Of a stretch of 25,239 nucleotides of DNA, positions 7,701 to 17,125 are shown in pieces. Where the stretch lies: contig JBBASJ010000033.1 in NCBI GenBank assembly GCA_040399325.1, positions 1 to 25,239 of the forward strand, written 5' to 3'. The first letter of the stretch is position 1; each line of letters starts with the position of its first letter. Source of the DNA: RGUW01 sp040399325 (GTDB taxonomy: Bacteria > Cyanobacteriota > Cyanobacteriia > PCC-6307 > Cyanobiaceae). The position numbers and the translations under genes were made by a program. The notes beneath the pieces were generated by a model. That model had not been told where the DNA came from. It was given only the letters and a program-made list of their open reading frames with translations, and did no database searches.

Positions 7701-8094
7701 TGAGGGTCTCAAGTGCGGCCAGGCGGCGGCTGTTGACTCCAAGATCGGAGTCGCCAAGCCGCGACACCGAGCGTGCCTGAAGCACGGCTCCACCTGGGTC
7801 GGCAAAGAGCTCCAGATCGTCAACAAAGCCGAAGATCGCGCTGCTGACGGTGGCGTGCAGGTAGCCATCGCGCTGCTCCACCACGGTGGTCCTTGGCGTG
7901 CTGGCCACCGCGGTGACGAGCTTGTTCAGGGCAGCATCGGCATCGTCCACACGCCAGTTGGCACGGGCGCAATGGGCCGGTGCGGGGCACGGCGACAGCG
8001 CTCCGTTGTGCACGCCAAGGTCGGCTGGCACTGGGCCGACCAGTTGCAACAGGGCTAGCTGGAGCCACAGCACCACGGGAAGCAACAGGTTCAT
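7690..8094 (-). CDS. DUF1499 family protein, exported
   Basis: A 134-residue protein with an N-terminal signal or anchor helix (MNLLLPVVLWLQLALLQLVG). The mature part has the DUF1499 order: a 'LSPCPAPAHCARAN' start (the family's CP..PNC.. segment), a middle 'DGYLHATVSSAIFGFVDDLEL' and the end 'LQARSVSRLGDSDLGVNSRRLAALETL'. The biochemical role of DUF1499 is unknown. The start ATG overlaps the stop of the upstream lipoprotein gene in an ATGA 4-base junction, so the two are translationally coupled and probably work in the same compartment. Confidence 0.88.
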   Translation of the reverse strand: MNLLLPVVLWLQLALLQLVGPVPADLGVHNGALSPCPAPAHCARANWRVDDADAALNKLVTAVASTPRTTVVEQRDGYLHATVSSAIFGFVDDLELFADPGGAVLQARSVSRLGDSDLGVNSRRLAALETLIKG

Positions 8095-8366
8095 TCGTTG
8101 TCCGCGTTGGGGGTTGGCTGGGCAGGCTCTTGAGCGGGAGCCTTGTCCATGGGCACGCCCAGGTCTTGGCAGGTGCGCAGCGGATCGACCCCCGGTGCCA
8201 GCCCCAGGGCCTTGCGCAGGGTGTCGATCTGGTTCACCGACTGCACATCAATGGAGCTGGCCACGTGTTCACAGGCCAGTTTCTGCAGGGCACGGGTGTC
8301 GGGCTTGCCACAGGCCACGAGTCCCCCCAGTGCCGCTGCCAGGCCAATGGTGACGGTTCGGTGCAT
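8091..8366 (-). CDS. small predicted lipoprotein
   Basis: A 91-residue protein with a short hydrophobic signal (MHRTVTIGLAAALGGLVAC) ending in a lipobox-like LVAC, so Cys19 is the likely lipidated residue. The mature part is 'GKPDTRALQKLACEHVASSIDVQSVNQIDTLRKALGLAPGVDPLRTCQDLGVPMD', followed by a Pro/Gln/Asp-rich disordered tail. Two further cysteines could pair. No family is recognised. Its stop overlaps the start of the DUF1499 gene, so both come from one mRNA. Confidence 0.72.
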   Translation of the reverse strand: MHRTVTIGLAAALGGLVACGKPDTRALQKLACEHVASSIDVQSVNQIDTLRKALGLAPGVDPLRTCQDLGVPMDKAPAQEPAQPTPNADNE

Positions 8367-8436
8367 CCTTTGGAGGCAGGGTTGATCGCACGTTATTCAC
8401 ACTTCAGAGTGCGTCGACGAGTGCGCGCTCTGGCTG

Positions 8437-8646
8437 ATGAACGACCGTCTGCTCCGCTTGGGTCGCTTTGGCCTACGGGCTCTGCGCATCACCGCGAGCA
8501 CGGTCTCCATTCTTGAGTTGTTGCGTTCGGATCTGGCCGGTGGCCTAACGGCTGGCCTCGCCTGGCTGGTGTTTGTACAGGTGCAACGACGGCTGCCTCC
8601 TGATCCAAGCCCTGATCCAGGCTCCGATCAGACGTCGTTGTCATAG
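8437..8646 (+). CDS. small membrane protein, hypothetical
   Basis: A 69-residue frame from an ATG at 8437. A basic start (MNDRLLRLGRFGLRALR) leads into a moderately hydrophobic segment 'DLAGGLTAGLAWLVFVQV' and a proline/acid-rich tail ('RRLPPDPSPDPGSDQ'). The positive-inside pattern supports a one-helix membrane protein. No ribosome site or homologue is recognised, so it may be a chance frame. It is the only candidate gene in the 8367-8870 stretch. Confidence 0.4.
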   Translation: MNDRLLRLGRFGLRALRITASTVSILELLRSDLAGGLTAGLAWLVFVQVQRRLPPDPSPDPGSDQTSLS

Positions 8647-8667
8647 CGCCCCGAAGAGCCTGCTCAA

Positions 8668-8690
8668 TTCTTAAGAACATCTGAAGATGT
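8668..8690. promoter_or_regulatory. double palindrome upstream of the rod linker (possible operator)
   Basis: A perfect 10-base palindrome TTCTTAAGAA (8668-8677) is followed at once, sharing one base, by ACATCT-GA-AGATGT (8677-8690), which has 6-base arms. The stretch is AT-rich in a GC-rich genome and lies in the non-coding region about 180 bases before the linker start. Such paired dyads often bind dimeric regulators; which regulator is unknown. Confidence 0.35.
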
Positions 8691-8743
8691 CAGCCTGCCT
8701 GAGGGCTTTGGGGCTGTGACGTGTGGCGCCTTCTTTACAAACG

Positions 8744-8772
8744 ATGACGCCCGCGGTGAGTTCTTGTACTGT
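8744..8772 (+). promoter_or_regulatory. possible sigma-70 promoter of the rod linker gene
   Basis: ATGACG (8744-8749) and TACTGT (8767-8772) are spaced by 17 bases and match 4 of 6 bases of the -35 and the TAnnnT core of the -10. This would give a leader of about 90 bases before the linker ATG at 8871. This is a pattern match only. Confidence 0.3.
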
Positions 8773-8870
8773 CAGCAATCCCAGTCGTCTCACGCGTCGT
8801 CTCGTGGCTTGCCAGCTGAGCATTGGCGTCCTGTCGACTTGAGGACCTGTTCCCTTGCGCCACCTTCTTC

Positions 8871-9830
8871 ATGACTCTTGTTCGAGCCGCCGAACTTGGC
8901 ATTGATCGCTTCGCCAACGCCAGTGACAAGGAAAGTTGGTCGATCGCGTCTGCCCAAGACAGGGACACCCTGATCCGTGCTGTTTACCAACAGGTTCTGG
9001 GGCAACAGCACGTGATGGCCAATGAGCGACTCAGCGGTGCTGAATCATTGTTTCGCAACGGCGATCTGACCGTGCGCGAGTTGGTGCGCACCATCGCCCA
9101 GAGCAGCCTGTATCGCAGCAAGTTCTTTGAGCACTGCAATGCCTACCGGTTCATTGAGCTGAACCACAAGCATCTGCTTGGCCGGGCTCCCCACAACCGT
9201 GAGGAGATGCTGCATCACTTCACCATCCTGCAGGAACAGGGGTATGAGGCGGAGATCGACTCCTACATCGATAGTGCCGAGTATCAGCAGCGGTTTGGTC
9301 ACTCTGTGGTGCCTTATCTGCACGGCTGGGGTTATTCGATTGGTCACGAGGGACGTCAGTTCTCCTGGTTGATGCAACTCGCCCGCGGTGCTGCTGCTTC
9401 TGTGAAAGGACAGCCCAGCGGTCGCCAGGCAGCGCTCAACCGCTCTCTGCATCAAAACCGTGCGGTTGCGGTTCCGGGTGCACTGCCCGCCGTGTCGGTC
9501 GCCTATGGGGCCGCTGCGCGGTACCAGCACATCAGCACCGAGGGCCCGTTTGCTGCTTTGGTGTCGGAGCATGACGGCCTCTACGGCGACGCTGGTCCGG
9601 CAGGTGCCCGATACAGTCCGGCACAGACGCACCGCCAGTCGGCAATGCTCGGCAGCTCGGGTTACCGCGGCCGGGGTGCGCGAACGGTGACGATCACTGT
9701 GGCTGGTGTTGCTGACCAGTCGTTTGTGCGCAGCGGTGAGTACGTGATCCGGGTACCCCTTGCCCGCATGAATCAGGGCTTGCAGCGGGCCAATGCCCTG
9801 GGCCGTGTCACCAACGTTCTGGTGGCTTGA
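8871..9830 (+). CDS. phycobilisome rod linker polypeptide
   Basis: A 319-residue linker. Residues about 20-180 form the PBS-linker domain, with 'DTLIRAVYQQVLGQ', 'LTVRELVRTIAQSSLYRSKFF', 'NAYRFIELNHKHLLGRAP' (90-107) and 'GYEAEIDSYIDSAEYQQRFG'. A Gly/Ala/Ser linker (about 180-268) leads to a C-terminal CpcD-like cap domain (about 270-319: 'RTVTITVAGVADQSF...RSGEYVIRVPLARMNQGLQRANALGRVTNV'). Such proteins sit inside phycobilisome rods on the thylakoid surface and join phycobiliprotein hexamers; the CpcC or CpeC type cannot be told from sequence alone. The ATG at 8871 starts the natural 'MTLVRAAELGIDRF'; the open frame extends to 8823 without a better start. It is convergent with the OCP cassette, which protects the same antenna. 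Confidence 0.93.
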   Translation: MTLVRAAELGIDRFANASDKESWSIASAQDRDTLIRAVYQQVLGQQHVMANERLSGAESLFRNGDLTVRELVRTIAQSSLYRSKFFEHCNAYRFIELNHKHLLGRAPHNREEMLHHFTILQEQGYEAEIDSYIDSAEYQQRFGHSVVPYLHGWGYSIGHEGRQFSWLMQLARGAAASVKGQPSGRQAALNRSLHQNRAVAVPGALPAVSVAYGAAARYQHISTEGPFAALVSEHDGLYGDAGPAGARYSPAQTHRQSAMLGSSGYRGRGARTVTITVAGVADQSFVRSGEYVIRVPLARMNQGLQRANALGRVTNVLVA

Positions 9831-9840
9831 GGCGGGGTGA

Positions 9841-9877
9841 GACCTGACCATCGCCGATCGTCAGGTCGATGGTCAGG
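9841..9877 (+). terminator. alternative stem-loops just after the rod linker stop
   Basis: Two mutually exclusive hairpins share this segment. CCTGACCATCG (9843-9853) pairs with CGATGGTCAGG (9867-9877) over 11 bases. GACCTGAC (9841-9848) can instead pair with GTCAGGTC (9860-9867) over 8 bases. The gene ends 10 bases before. No T-run follows, so this could be an RNA-stability or read-through element rather than a classical terminator. Confidence 0.45.
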
Positions 9878-9886
9878 GCTCATCAA

Positions 9887-9909
9887 GGGCCAGCCCCACA
9901 GGCTGGCCC
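9887..9909. terminator. strong hairpin between convergent linker and frp genes
   Basis: GGGCCAGCC (9887-9895) and GGCTGGCCC (9901-9909) form a perfect 9-base GC-rich stem with a 5-base loop, between the 3' ends of the linker (9830) and frp (9953). Being symmetric, it can act on both transcripts. There is no long T-tract on either side, which is common in GC-rich cyanobacteria, so terminator activity is inferred from position. Confidence 0.5.
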
Positions 9910-9952
9910 AGCAAACAAGGAAAGGATCTGGAACGGAACGGGTTGCTGAGCC

Positions 9953-10282
9953 TTAGAAGCGGGCCATGGCAGACACCTTGGCCAGTTTTTCGGCCTCGAG
10001 GCCCGAGAGTTCGTCGATCTCGAGCAGTTGGTCTTTGACGAGGCTCGCAAAGACAAACAGAATTCCATCCAGCTTGAAGGCAAAACGTCCTTCCATCGTG
10101 TGCCTTTCAATGCTGAGGAAATCGTGCAGTTCCCAGATTTCTTCGGCAGTGTTCAGGCTTGCTCCACGCTGCTGGATGGTTGCGATCAATTGCTTGATTG
10201 CTCTCCCATAGGCCAGCCTAAAGGCTTGCTGGGCAATGGCTTGTTCTGCGCTGGTCCAGCCTTCGATCAGCTCCAGTTCCAT
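9953..10282 (-). CDS. frp: fluorescence recovery protein (FRP)
   Basis: From the ATG at 10282 the protein is 109 residues, the standard FRP length. It matches FRP along its whole length: 'WTSAEQAIAQQAFRLAYGRAI' helix, 'EEIWELHDFLSIERHTMEGRF', 'ILFVFASLVKDQLLEIDELSGLEAEKLAKVSAMARF' at the C-terminus. FRP binds the C-terminal domain of light-activated OCP, speeds its return to the orange form and detaches it from the phycobilisome. An AAGG ribosome site lies just before the ATG; the longer open frame to 10393 runs into crtW and is not used. It is the last gene of the ocp-crtW-frp operon, 34 bases after crtW. One 60-base sample (10081-10140) is 47% GC. Confidence 0.95.
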   Translation of the reverse strand: MELELIEGWTSAEQAIAQQAFRLAYGRAIKQLIATIQQRGASLNTAEEIWELHDFLSIERHTMEGRFAFKLDGILFVFASLVKDQLLEIDELSGLEAEKLAKVSAMARF

Positions 10283-10316
10283 GTGCCTTGCTCGCTCGTG
10301 ACTGACCCTACTCACT

Positions 10317-11054
10317 TCATTGAGTGGGTGCGAGTTTCTGTGACAGGCGGCGTTGGGCCGGCAATTCATACCAGGCCAGGCCAGGGTAGTCATGATGCTC
10401 GCGGTGATAGCTGAAGTGGAAGCAGGTCAGCAGCGAGAGCCAGGGAGGTAAAGCCAGGCTGTCTGGATCATGGTTATTGATCGGTGTTCGTTGATTGCGA
10501 TGGGGTAGGTAAGTGCCAAACACAAAAAGCTGGATGGAACTCAACCACAAGGGAACGATACAGAAAACCAGCACATTGAGTGCGGCTGATGCATTGATTG
10601 CAGAGCTTAGGCCGACCAATAGGCTCCAAGCAGTCAGTAGACGTGCCAGCTGCCGATAGGAAAAATAGCTGGCCATGAATTTCAAATACCACCCCAGCCC
10701 ATTTGTGTTAAAGCTCGCTGAGAAATCTGGATCTTGGCGGCTCGCCGTCAACCGATGGTGCCGGCGGTGTTTGCTTAAGCTACTTTCGTAGGGAAGTGCA
10801 GCATAGAAAGCCAGTGCAAGGGCGCCAAGCCTGTGATTCCAGTTTCTCTTATGAGGTACGAGAAGGCCGTGCATGGCATCGTGCGCTGTGATGAATAGGC
10901 CTGTTTGCAGTACTGTGCGGATCACAATGCATAGGCCAACACTCCAGAAGGGCATGGCTGAAAGCTTGTAATGCATCAGCACAAGCAGGGAGCCAGACCA
11001 GCATAAAAAAAGGATTGCCGCGAACAGCAATCCCTTATGCTTGATGATCATCAT
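10317..11054 (-). CDS. crtW: beta-carotene ketolase, CrtW type
   Basis: A 245-residue integral membrane di-iron enzyme of the fatty-acid-hydroxylase/desaturase superfamily. The three histidine clusters are visible: TAHDAMHG (about 57-63), KHRRHH (about 95-100) and 'FHFSYHREHH' (about 212-221), plus 'FGTYLPHR' typical of CrtW. It adds keto groups at C4 of beta-ionone rings to make echinenone or canthaxanthin, the ketocarotenoids that OCP binds. The start is ATG 11054, 12 bases after the ocp stop (a TTG one codon upstream is less likely). It lies between ocp and frp on one apparent mRNA, so ligand synthesis and OCP production are co-regulated. The 10501-10560 sample is 47% GC, clearly below the surroundings. 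Confidence 0.95.
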   Translation of the reverse strand: MMIIKHKGLLFAAILFLCWSGSLLVLMHYKLSAMPFWSVGLCIVIRTVLQTGLFITAHDAMHGLLVPHKRNWNHRLGALALAFYAALPYESSLSKHRRHHRLTASRQDPDFSASFNTNGLGWYLKFMASYFSYRQLARLLTAWSLLVGLSSAINASAALNVLVFCIVPLWLSSIQLFVFGTYLPHRNQRTPINNHDPDSLALPPWLSLLTCFHFSYHREHHDYPGLAWYELPAQRRLSQKLAPTQ

Positions 11055-11066
11055 CAACGCGTTTGC

Positions 11067-12020
11067 TCAGCGTCCGAGTTTCAGAAGCTCTGCAGGAGAG
11101 GCGAGAAGATCAATGGCTACAAAGTAGATCTTTCCTTCTGGATTGAGCAGAAAGCGCCAAGCCACATTCATGCCAACGCCTGATCCAAACCAGGGGGTTT
11201 GAACCTTGCCGGTCACTTTGATGCGGGTAAATCCGTCAGATTCTGCTTCAGACGTGCCGCGCTCAGGCAGCAGCCTGAGATTCTGGCAGTCTTCGCGGAA
11301 GAACCGAAGGATTGAATCAACACCGACGATCGGCTTTTGAAAAGGAGGCTGAAGCGCCCCATCAGGAAGGAAGAGCTGGATCAGATTGTCGAAATCATTG
11401 GCATTCAACAAGTCCATGTAGTTGGAGATTGTTGCATTGCTGATCCCTTCGATGCTGACTTTACTGCGTTGATCTTCAGGTGTTGGTGGTACGACTGGCT
11501 CCGCCACACGCTGGGCAGCTCCCTTCTCGGGGTCATAGCCCATGTCGACAACAAAGTTGCGCAGCAAGGTGATCTGCTGGCCTTGCTCAACTTTCTGAAC
11601 TGAGGCAAGAATCGCTGCTGCGTTGGCCGACAGTTGATACCCCTGAGGAATCGGAGCGACAAGTCCTGCCGCCATCCATTCACCGAGCTGGTACCAGAAT
11701 CCGAGCTTAATGTTGACCGACCAGACCGAATAAGTACGACAAATATCTGTGTCAGCACGATTGGCAAGATCACACATCACCTTGCTCTGTTCCGCAAAGC
11801 TCATCGCTTTGATTTCGTTGAGCACCCGCTCTGCAAATTGCATTCTTGCCGCGGCTGGTGCAGCGATGGTGATCGTGCGGCCCATCTCCAGATAGGCATA
11901 CCAGATCAGCGCGAGCTGGTCTTCGGCGCTGAGCAGTTGGAACCGCGCGGTGATGGCGGGAACCACGTCTGCAGACAACGTGTTGGGAAAGATCTGCGAC
12001 GCTTTTTCAATCGTGAACAT
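11067..12020 (-). CDS. ocp: orange carotenoid protein (OCP)
   Basis: A 317-residue two-domain photoactive carotenoid protein, the same length as Synechocystis OCP1. The N-terminal all-helical domain (about 1-160) has the carotenoid tunnel residues Tyr43 and Trp109 (one less than Synechocystis Tyr44 and Trp110) and Arg154, the Arg155 equivalent that binds the phycobilisome. A short linker leads to the NTF2-like C-terminal domain (about 190-317), where Tyr201 and Trp288, the hydrogen-bond partners of the keto oxygen, are present, as is Asp304 of the domain interface. Blue-green light turns it red and it then quenches the phycobilisome. High similarity to the OCP1 type and the presence of frp suggest OCP1, though the clade needs a tree. 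Confidence 0.97.
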   Translation of the reverse strand: MFTIEKASQIFPNTLSADVVPAITARFQLLSAEDQLALIWYAYLEMGRTITIAAPAAARMQFAERVLNEIKAMSFAEQSKVMCDLANRADTDICRTYSVWSVNIKLGFWYQLGEWMAAGLVAPIPQGYQLSANAAAILASVQKVEQGQQITLLRNFVVDMGYDPEKGAAQRVAEPVVPPTPEDQRSKVSIEGISNATISNYMDLLNANDFDNLIQLFLPDGALQPPFQKPIVGVDSILRFFREDCQNLRLLPERGTSEAESDGFTRIKVTGKVQTPWFGSGVGMNVAWRFLLNPEGKIYFVAIDLLASPAELLKLGR

Positions 12021-12037
12021 GCTCGAGACCGTCCCTG

Positions 12038-12056
12038 TTGTAAAGGAATCTTACAA
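12038..12056. promoter_or_regulatory. inverted repeat at the ocp promoter (candidate operator)
   Basis: TTGTAA (12038-12043) and TTACAA (12051-12056) form a perfect inverted repeat around a 7-base spacer, 18 bases before the ocp start. It overlaps or directly follows the likely transcription start, a typical place for repressor binding. The regulator is unknown. Confidence 0.45.
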
Positions 12057-12086
12057 AACCTAGCAGTCTGACCGGCTTTCTGGCAA
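12057..12086 (-). promoter_or_regulatory. possible promoter of the ocp-crtW-frp operon
   Basis: On the minus strand TTGCCA (12086-12081) and TAGGTT (12062-12057) are spaced 18 bases, resembling -35 and -10 boxes. Transcription would begin within or beside the inverted repeat at 12038-12056. Pattern match only. Confidence 0.3.
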
Positions 12087-12188
12087 TAAATCGCAAATCT
12101 GCCGCTCCTGGGCCGGCTCCCTGCGCTCCGCTTGCCGCAGGCTGCCGCCCTGGTACGCCAAGGTGGCTTGCCCAGGCGTGATCCATCC

Positions 12189-12647
12189 ATGTCGGCGAAC
12201 GCTCCGTCGATGACCACGGGCAACATGGCGTCGGTCGGCTTGACGCTTCTTTATGACGGTGGCTGTCCGCTGTGTCTGAGGGAGGTCACGTTTCTCAGGC
12301 GCCGCGACCAGCTGCTGCACCCCGAGGCGCCGCGGTTGGCGTTTGTTGATGTGGATGCCGCCGACTACGACCCTGCGGCCCACGGGCAGATCGACTACCG
12401 CATGGCCATGGGACGCATTCATGGCCTGTTGGCCGACGGTGCCATCGTGCGTGATGTGGAGGTGTTTCGTAGGTCCTACGCGTTGGTGGGTCTGGGTTGG
12501 CTGTATGCACCGACCGCCTGGCCCGGGCTTGGCCCGCTGGTCGATGCCGTCTATGGCCTCTGGGCCCGTTGGCGGCTGCGGCTCACCGGCCGCCCGGACC
12601 TCGATCAGCTCTGTGCCTGCCGCGGAGCCTGCAGTTCAAAATCCTGA
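12189..12647 (+). CDS. DCC family thiol-disulfide oxidoreductase-like protein (DUF393)
   Basis: From the ATG at 12189 the protein has 152 residues. The family signature YDGGCPLCLREV is at residues 22-33, with Cys26 and Cys29 as the redox-like CxxC pair. A 'LAFVDVDAAD' segment and 'MAMGRIHGLLADGAIVRDVEVFRRSYALVG' follow, as in DUF393/DCC proteins. Function is predicted from the thioredoxin-like fold; no substrate is known. The tail 'CACRGACSSK' adds three cysteines. Later in-frame ATG codons (12210, 12225) could be used instead. It diverges from ocp and overlaps the convergent cupin gene by 43 bases. Confidence 0.85.
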   Translation: MSANAPSMTTGNMASVGLTLLYDGGCPLCLREVTFLRRRDQLLHPEAPRLAFVDVDAADYDPAAHGQIDYRMAMGRIHGLLADGAIVRDVEVFRRSYALVGLGWLYAPTAWPGLGPLVDAVYGLWARWRLRLTGRPDLDQLCACRGACSSKS

Positions 12648-13114
12648 AAGTCGAAGCCCGGCCCAACGCAGCAGCTCACCAGGCTCCAAGGTCCAAGGCT
12701 TCGGGCCATCTGCCACCACCCCGCAGGCACCACGGCCAGGGGTTGCAGCTGTGGCTCGGTGTCTGCGTGGGAGTGACTGAACCCCAACTGCAGCCTGTTG
12801 TGCGCGGTTGCATCGTCATTGCGCATCTGCAGCTCCAGCGGAGCACCACCGATGAAATGCCAGCTTTCATCGGCGCCATGCACCCGATGCCAGGCACTGG
12901 GGTTGTTCTCTTCCAAGAGGAACAGAATCACCGTGAGTCCAGCACGCTGCGCCCCGTCGCTGCGGTTCACGATCTGACTGCTGCGGTGCATCTCGCGGTA
13001 CCAGCCCCCCTCGGGATGGGGTTGGAGCTGATGGCGCGCGATCAAGACCTGGCTTGTCTCCAGGGTGTTCTCCACAGACGTGCTGGGGCTGGGTGGATAG
13101 GGTCTGCGAACCAT
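12605..13114 (-). CDS. cupin domain protein, DUF985 family
   Basis: A 169-residue single-cupin protein. The DUF985 hallmarks are 'ARHQLQPHPEGGWYREMHRS' (start of the barrel), 'TVILFLLEENNPSAWHRV' and 'DESWHFIGGAPLELQ', with His residues placed as in metal-binding cupins, then 'VVPAGWWQMARSLGPWSLVSCCVGPGF'. The reaction is unknown. It starts at ATG 13114 and is divergent from the small membrane protein at 13135. The C-terminal 14 codons lie antisense to the end of the DCC gene. Confidence 0.88.
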   Translation of the reverse strand: MVRRPYPPSPSTSVENTLETSQVLIARHQLQPHPEGGWYREMHRSSQIVNRSDGAQRAGLTVILFLLEENNPSAWHRVHGADESWHFIGGAPLELQMRNDDATAHNRLQLGFSHSHADTEPQLQPLAVVPAGWWQMARSLGPWSLVSCCVGPGFDFQDFELQAPRQAQS

Positions 13115-13134
13115 GTTGCCGCCACCAAGCCGCC

Positions 13135-13344
13135 ATGAACCAGAGCATCAAAGGTTTTCTGTACGTCAGTGTCTGGGTGCTGCTCTGGGGCACGGCAGCC
13201 TCGCTTGCCGATTTCGTGTTGCTGGAGCGCGGGGCCTATGCAAGCGGCACGCCCGGCCAGGCGATCACCTTTGTTTCCTACGCCATTGCCGCTGTGGTGC
13301 TGGCGGTCAAGCTGTCAGGACGGTTTTTGGTCGTGAAGGATTAA
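13135..13344 (+). CDS. small two-helix membrane protein, hypothetical
   Basis: A 69-residue protein from ATG 13135. Helix one is 'FLYVSVWVLLWGTAASLADFVLL' and helix two 'AITFVSYAIAAVVLAVKL', joined by a short polar loop (ERGAYASGTPGQ), with a basic end (SGRFLVVKD). The regular topology makes a real gene likely. I do not recognise a named family, although similar short proteins occur in cyanobacteria. It is 13 bases upstream of the alpha/beta hydrolase and probably co-transcribed with it and the channel gene. Confidence 0.65.
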   Translation: MNQSIKGFLYVSVWVLLWGTAASLADFVLLERGAYASGTPGQAITFVSYAIAAVVLAVKLSGRFLVVKD

Positions 13345-13357
13345 GCCACGCTGCGTC

Positions 13358-13999
13358 ATGGCTCCCCATTCGCGCCTGATCGATGGCCCGGTGGATGCCG
13401 CCGTGACGCTGGTGCTGGCCCATGGCGCCGGCGCACCGATGGACAGCCCCTTCATGGAAGCGATGGCCCAGGGGTTGGCCAAGCGGGGCGCTCGGGTGGT
13501 GCGCTTCGAGTTTCCTTACATGGCCCAGCGGCGTGCCGACGGCCGGCAGCGCGCGCCCGATCGTCTGCCAAGGCTGCTTGACGCCTTTCGTGAGCAGGTT
13601 GCCATGGAGAAGGTCACGGCCAAGCTGGTCATCGGTGGCAAGTCGATGGGCGGCCGCATCGCCTCGCTGTTGGTTGATGAGCTGGCCGCCCACAGCAACG
13701 TGAGCGGTTGTGTTTGTCTGGGGTACCCGTTTCATCCGCCGGGAAAACCCGACCAACGGCGCATCACCCATCTCGAAACGCTCAGCACCCCCACCCTGAT
13801 CCTGCAGGGCGAGCGCGACAGCTTCGGCCGCCGAGCTGAGGTCGAGGGCTACAGCCTTTCGCCAGCGATTGCTGTGCAGTGGATCACGGCCGGTGACCAC
13901 AGCTTCAAGCCCACCCGCCGTTCGGGCTTGAGCGAATCCGGCAACTGGTCGCAGGCGGTTGAACAAGCCAGCCACTTTCTTGGCCTGGCCAGCCGATGA
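13358..13999 (+). CDS. alpha/beta hydrolase, KANL3/Tex30-like family
   Basis: A 213-residue hydrolase-fold protein. The oxyanion-type 'AHGAGAPMDSPFM' starts at residue 21, the nucleophile elbow GKSMGGR has Ser96, and 'QGERDSFG' with Asp154 and 'GDHSFKP' with His181 complete a catalytic triad. This combination is typical of the KANL3/Tex30 family of predicted hydrolases, whose bacterial substrates are unknown. No signal peptide is seen. Its stop overlaps the ATG of the channel gene (ATGA at 13996-13999), so the two are translationally coupled. Confidence 0.9.
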   Translation: MAPHSRLIDGPVDAAVTLVLAHGAGAPMDSPFMEAMAQGLAKRGARVVRFEFPYMAQRRADGRQRAPDRLPRLLDAFREQVAMEKVTAKLVIGGKSMGGRIASLLVDELAAHSNVSGCVCLGYPFHPPGKPDQRRITHLETLSTPTLILQGERDSFGRRAEVEGYSLSPAIAVQWITAGDHSFKPTRRSGLSESGNWSQAVEQASHFLGLASR

Positions 14000-15260
14000 C
14001 CCTGTCTGTCCTGTTGTTCTGGCTGTGCCTGGGGCTGGGCTGGGGTCTGCTGCTTTGGCCCTATCAGGCCCTGTCGGAGCTTGGGTTTCAACTCCAGCAC
14101 CGGCTGTGGCTGCAACCCCAGACCCATGGAGCCGCTGGGGCCGCGTTGGTGTTTGTGGCTTCGGCACTGCTGATCACCCTGGCCTGGGGTCCGTTGGCGT
14201 CAGGACGCGGCGGCGGCGTGGCGCCATTGCTGGCGCTCGATCGCGCGCCGCAGCCTCGGAACGCTGAAGCCGAAGCCCGCTGGCTGCAGCAGCTCAGCCT
14301 CGCCAGTCAGCTGCAACGTCTGCCACTGATGCTGTTGACCCATCTGGGGGGTCTGGCGGTGGGGGTGGAATCGCCATCGGTGGCGCTCGGAGCCAGTGTG
14401 ATGCTGGCGATCCGGCAGTGCTGGCCCGGTTGTGGGGTGCTGGCCAGCCTCCCGCCCCGCCTGGTGGCGGTGATCGGCGGTGCGGCGGGGCTGGGGGCGG
14501 CGTTCCGTTCGCCCCTGCTGGCGATCACCTACGGGCTTGAGGAGCTCGGCCAGACCACGGGTCTGCCGCTGGTGCTACCCGCGCTGCTGCTCGCTGGCAG
14601 TGGCACCCTGGTGGCCACCACCATGGGGCAGCCGGCCCGTCTGGCTGGCCTGGATCTTGGATCACTGCCGCCTGAGCTGTGGGCGTGGACCCTGGTGCTC
14701 ACCGTGGTGGGTGCGGCTGCGGGTGCCCTGCTGGTGCGTCTGACGATTCCCGCCGCTGCCATGACCCGACATCTGTTGAGTCGGCAGCGTCTTGGGGGCG
14801 CCATGTTTCTGGCGGGGGGCTTGACCCTGCTGGCCCTGCTCAGCGGGGGGCTCAGCCTCAATGACGGCTCCCTGTCATTGGCGGCCGCCCTGGCCGGCCA
14901 GGACCCGGGCTCCCCCTTGACCCTTGTGTGGCGTCTTCTGGCCACCGTGATCAGCCTGGCGGCCGGTGCTCCTGGCGGGCTGATGCACGACAGCATGACC
15001 CTGGGTGCCCTGCTGATCAGCCCCCTGCAGGGTCTGGCAGCGATGGACAGCAATGCCCTGGCCCAGCTGGCCGCGGTGGGTGCCACGGCCCTGTTTGCCA
15101 GCAGCAACGGGACGCCTCTGTTCTGCGCGGTCTTTGTGTTCACCCTGCAGGGCGATCCGGCCCTGTTACCCCTTCTGTTGGCTGTCAGCGCCGTGGCCGC
15201 TGCTCTGGGTCAAGGCTGGCGCGGCGAAACCTGGAATGATCATCAGGCCAAGGTTCTGCT

Positions 15261-17093
<1,833 letters not shown>

Positions 17094-17125
17094 AGCGCTG
17101 CTGGCAGTCGACAGGACGTCCCACA

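Noticed and set aside
12060..12422. 120-codon minus-strand frame upstream of ocp
   Set aside because: It is mostly antisense to the DCC gene and covers the ocp promoter; no domain is seen.
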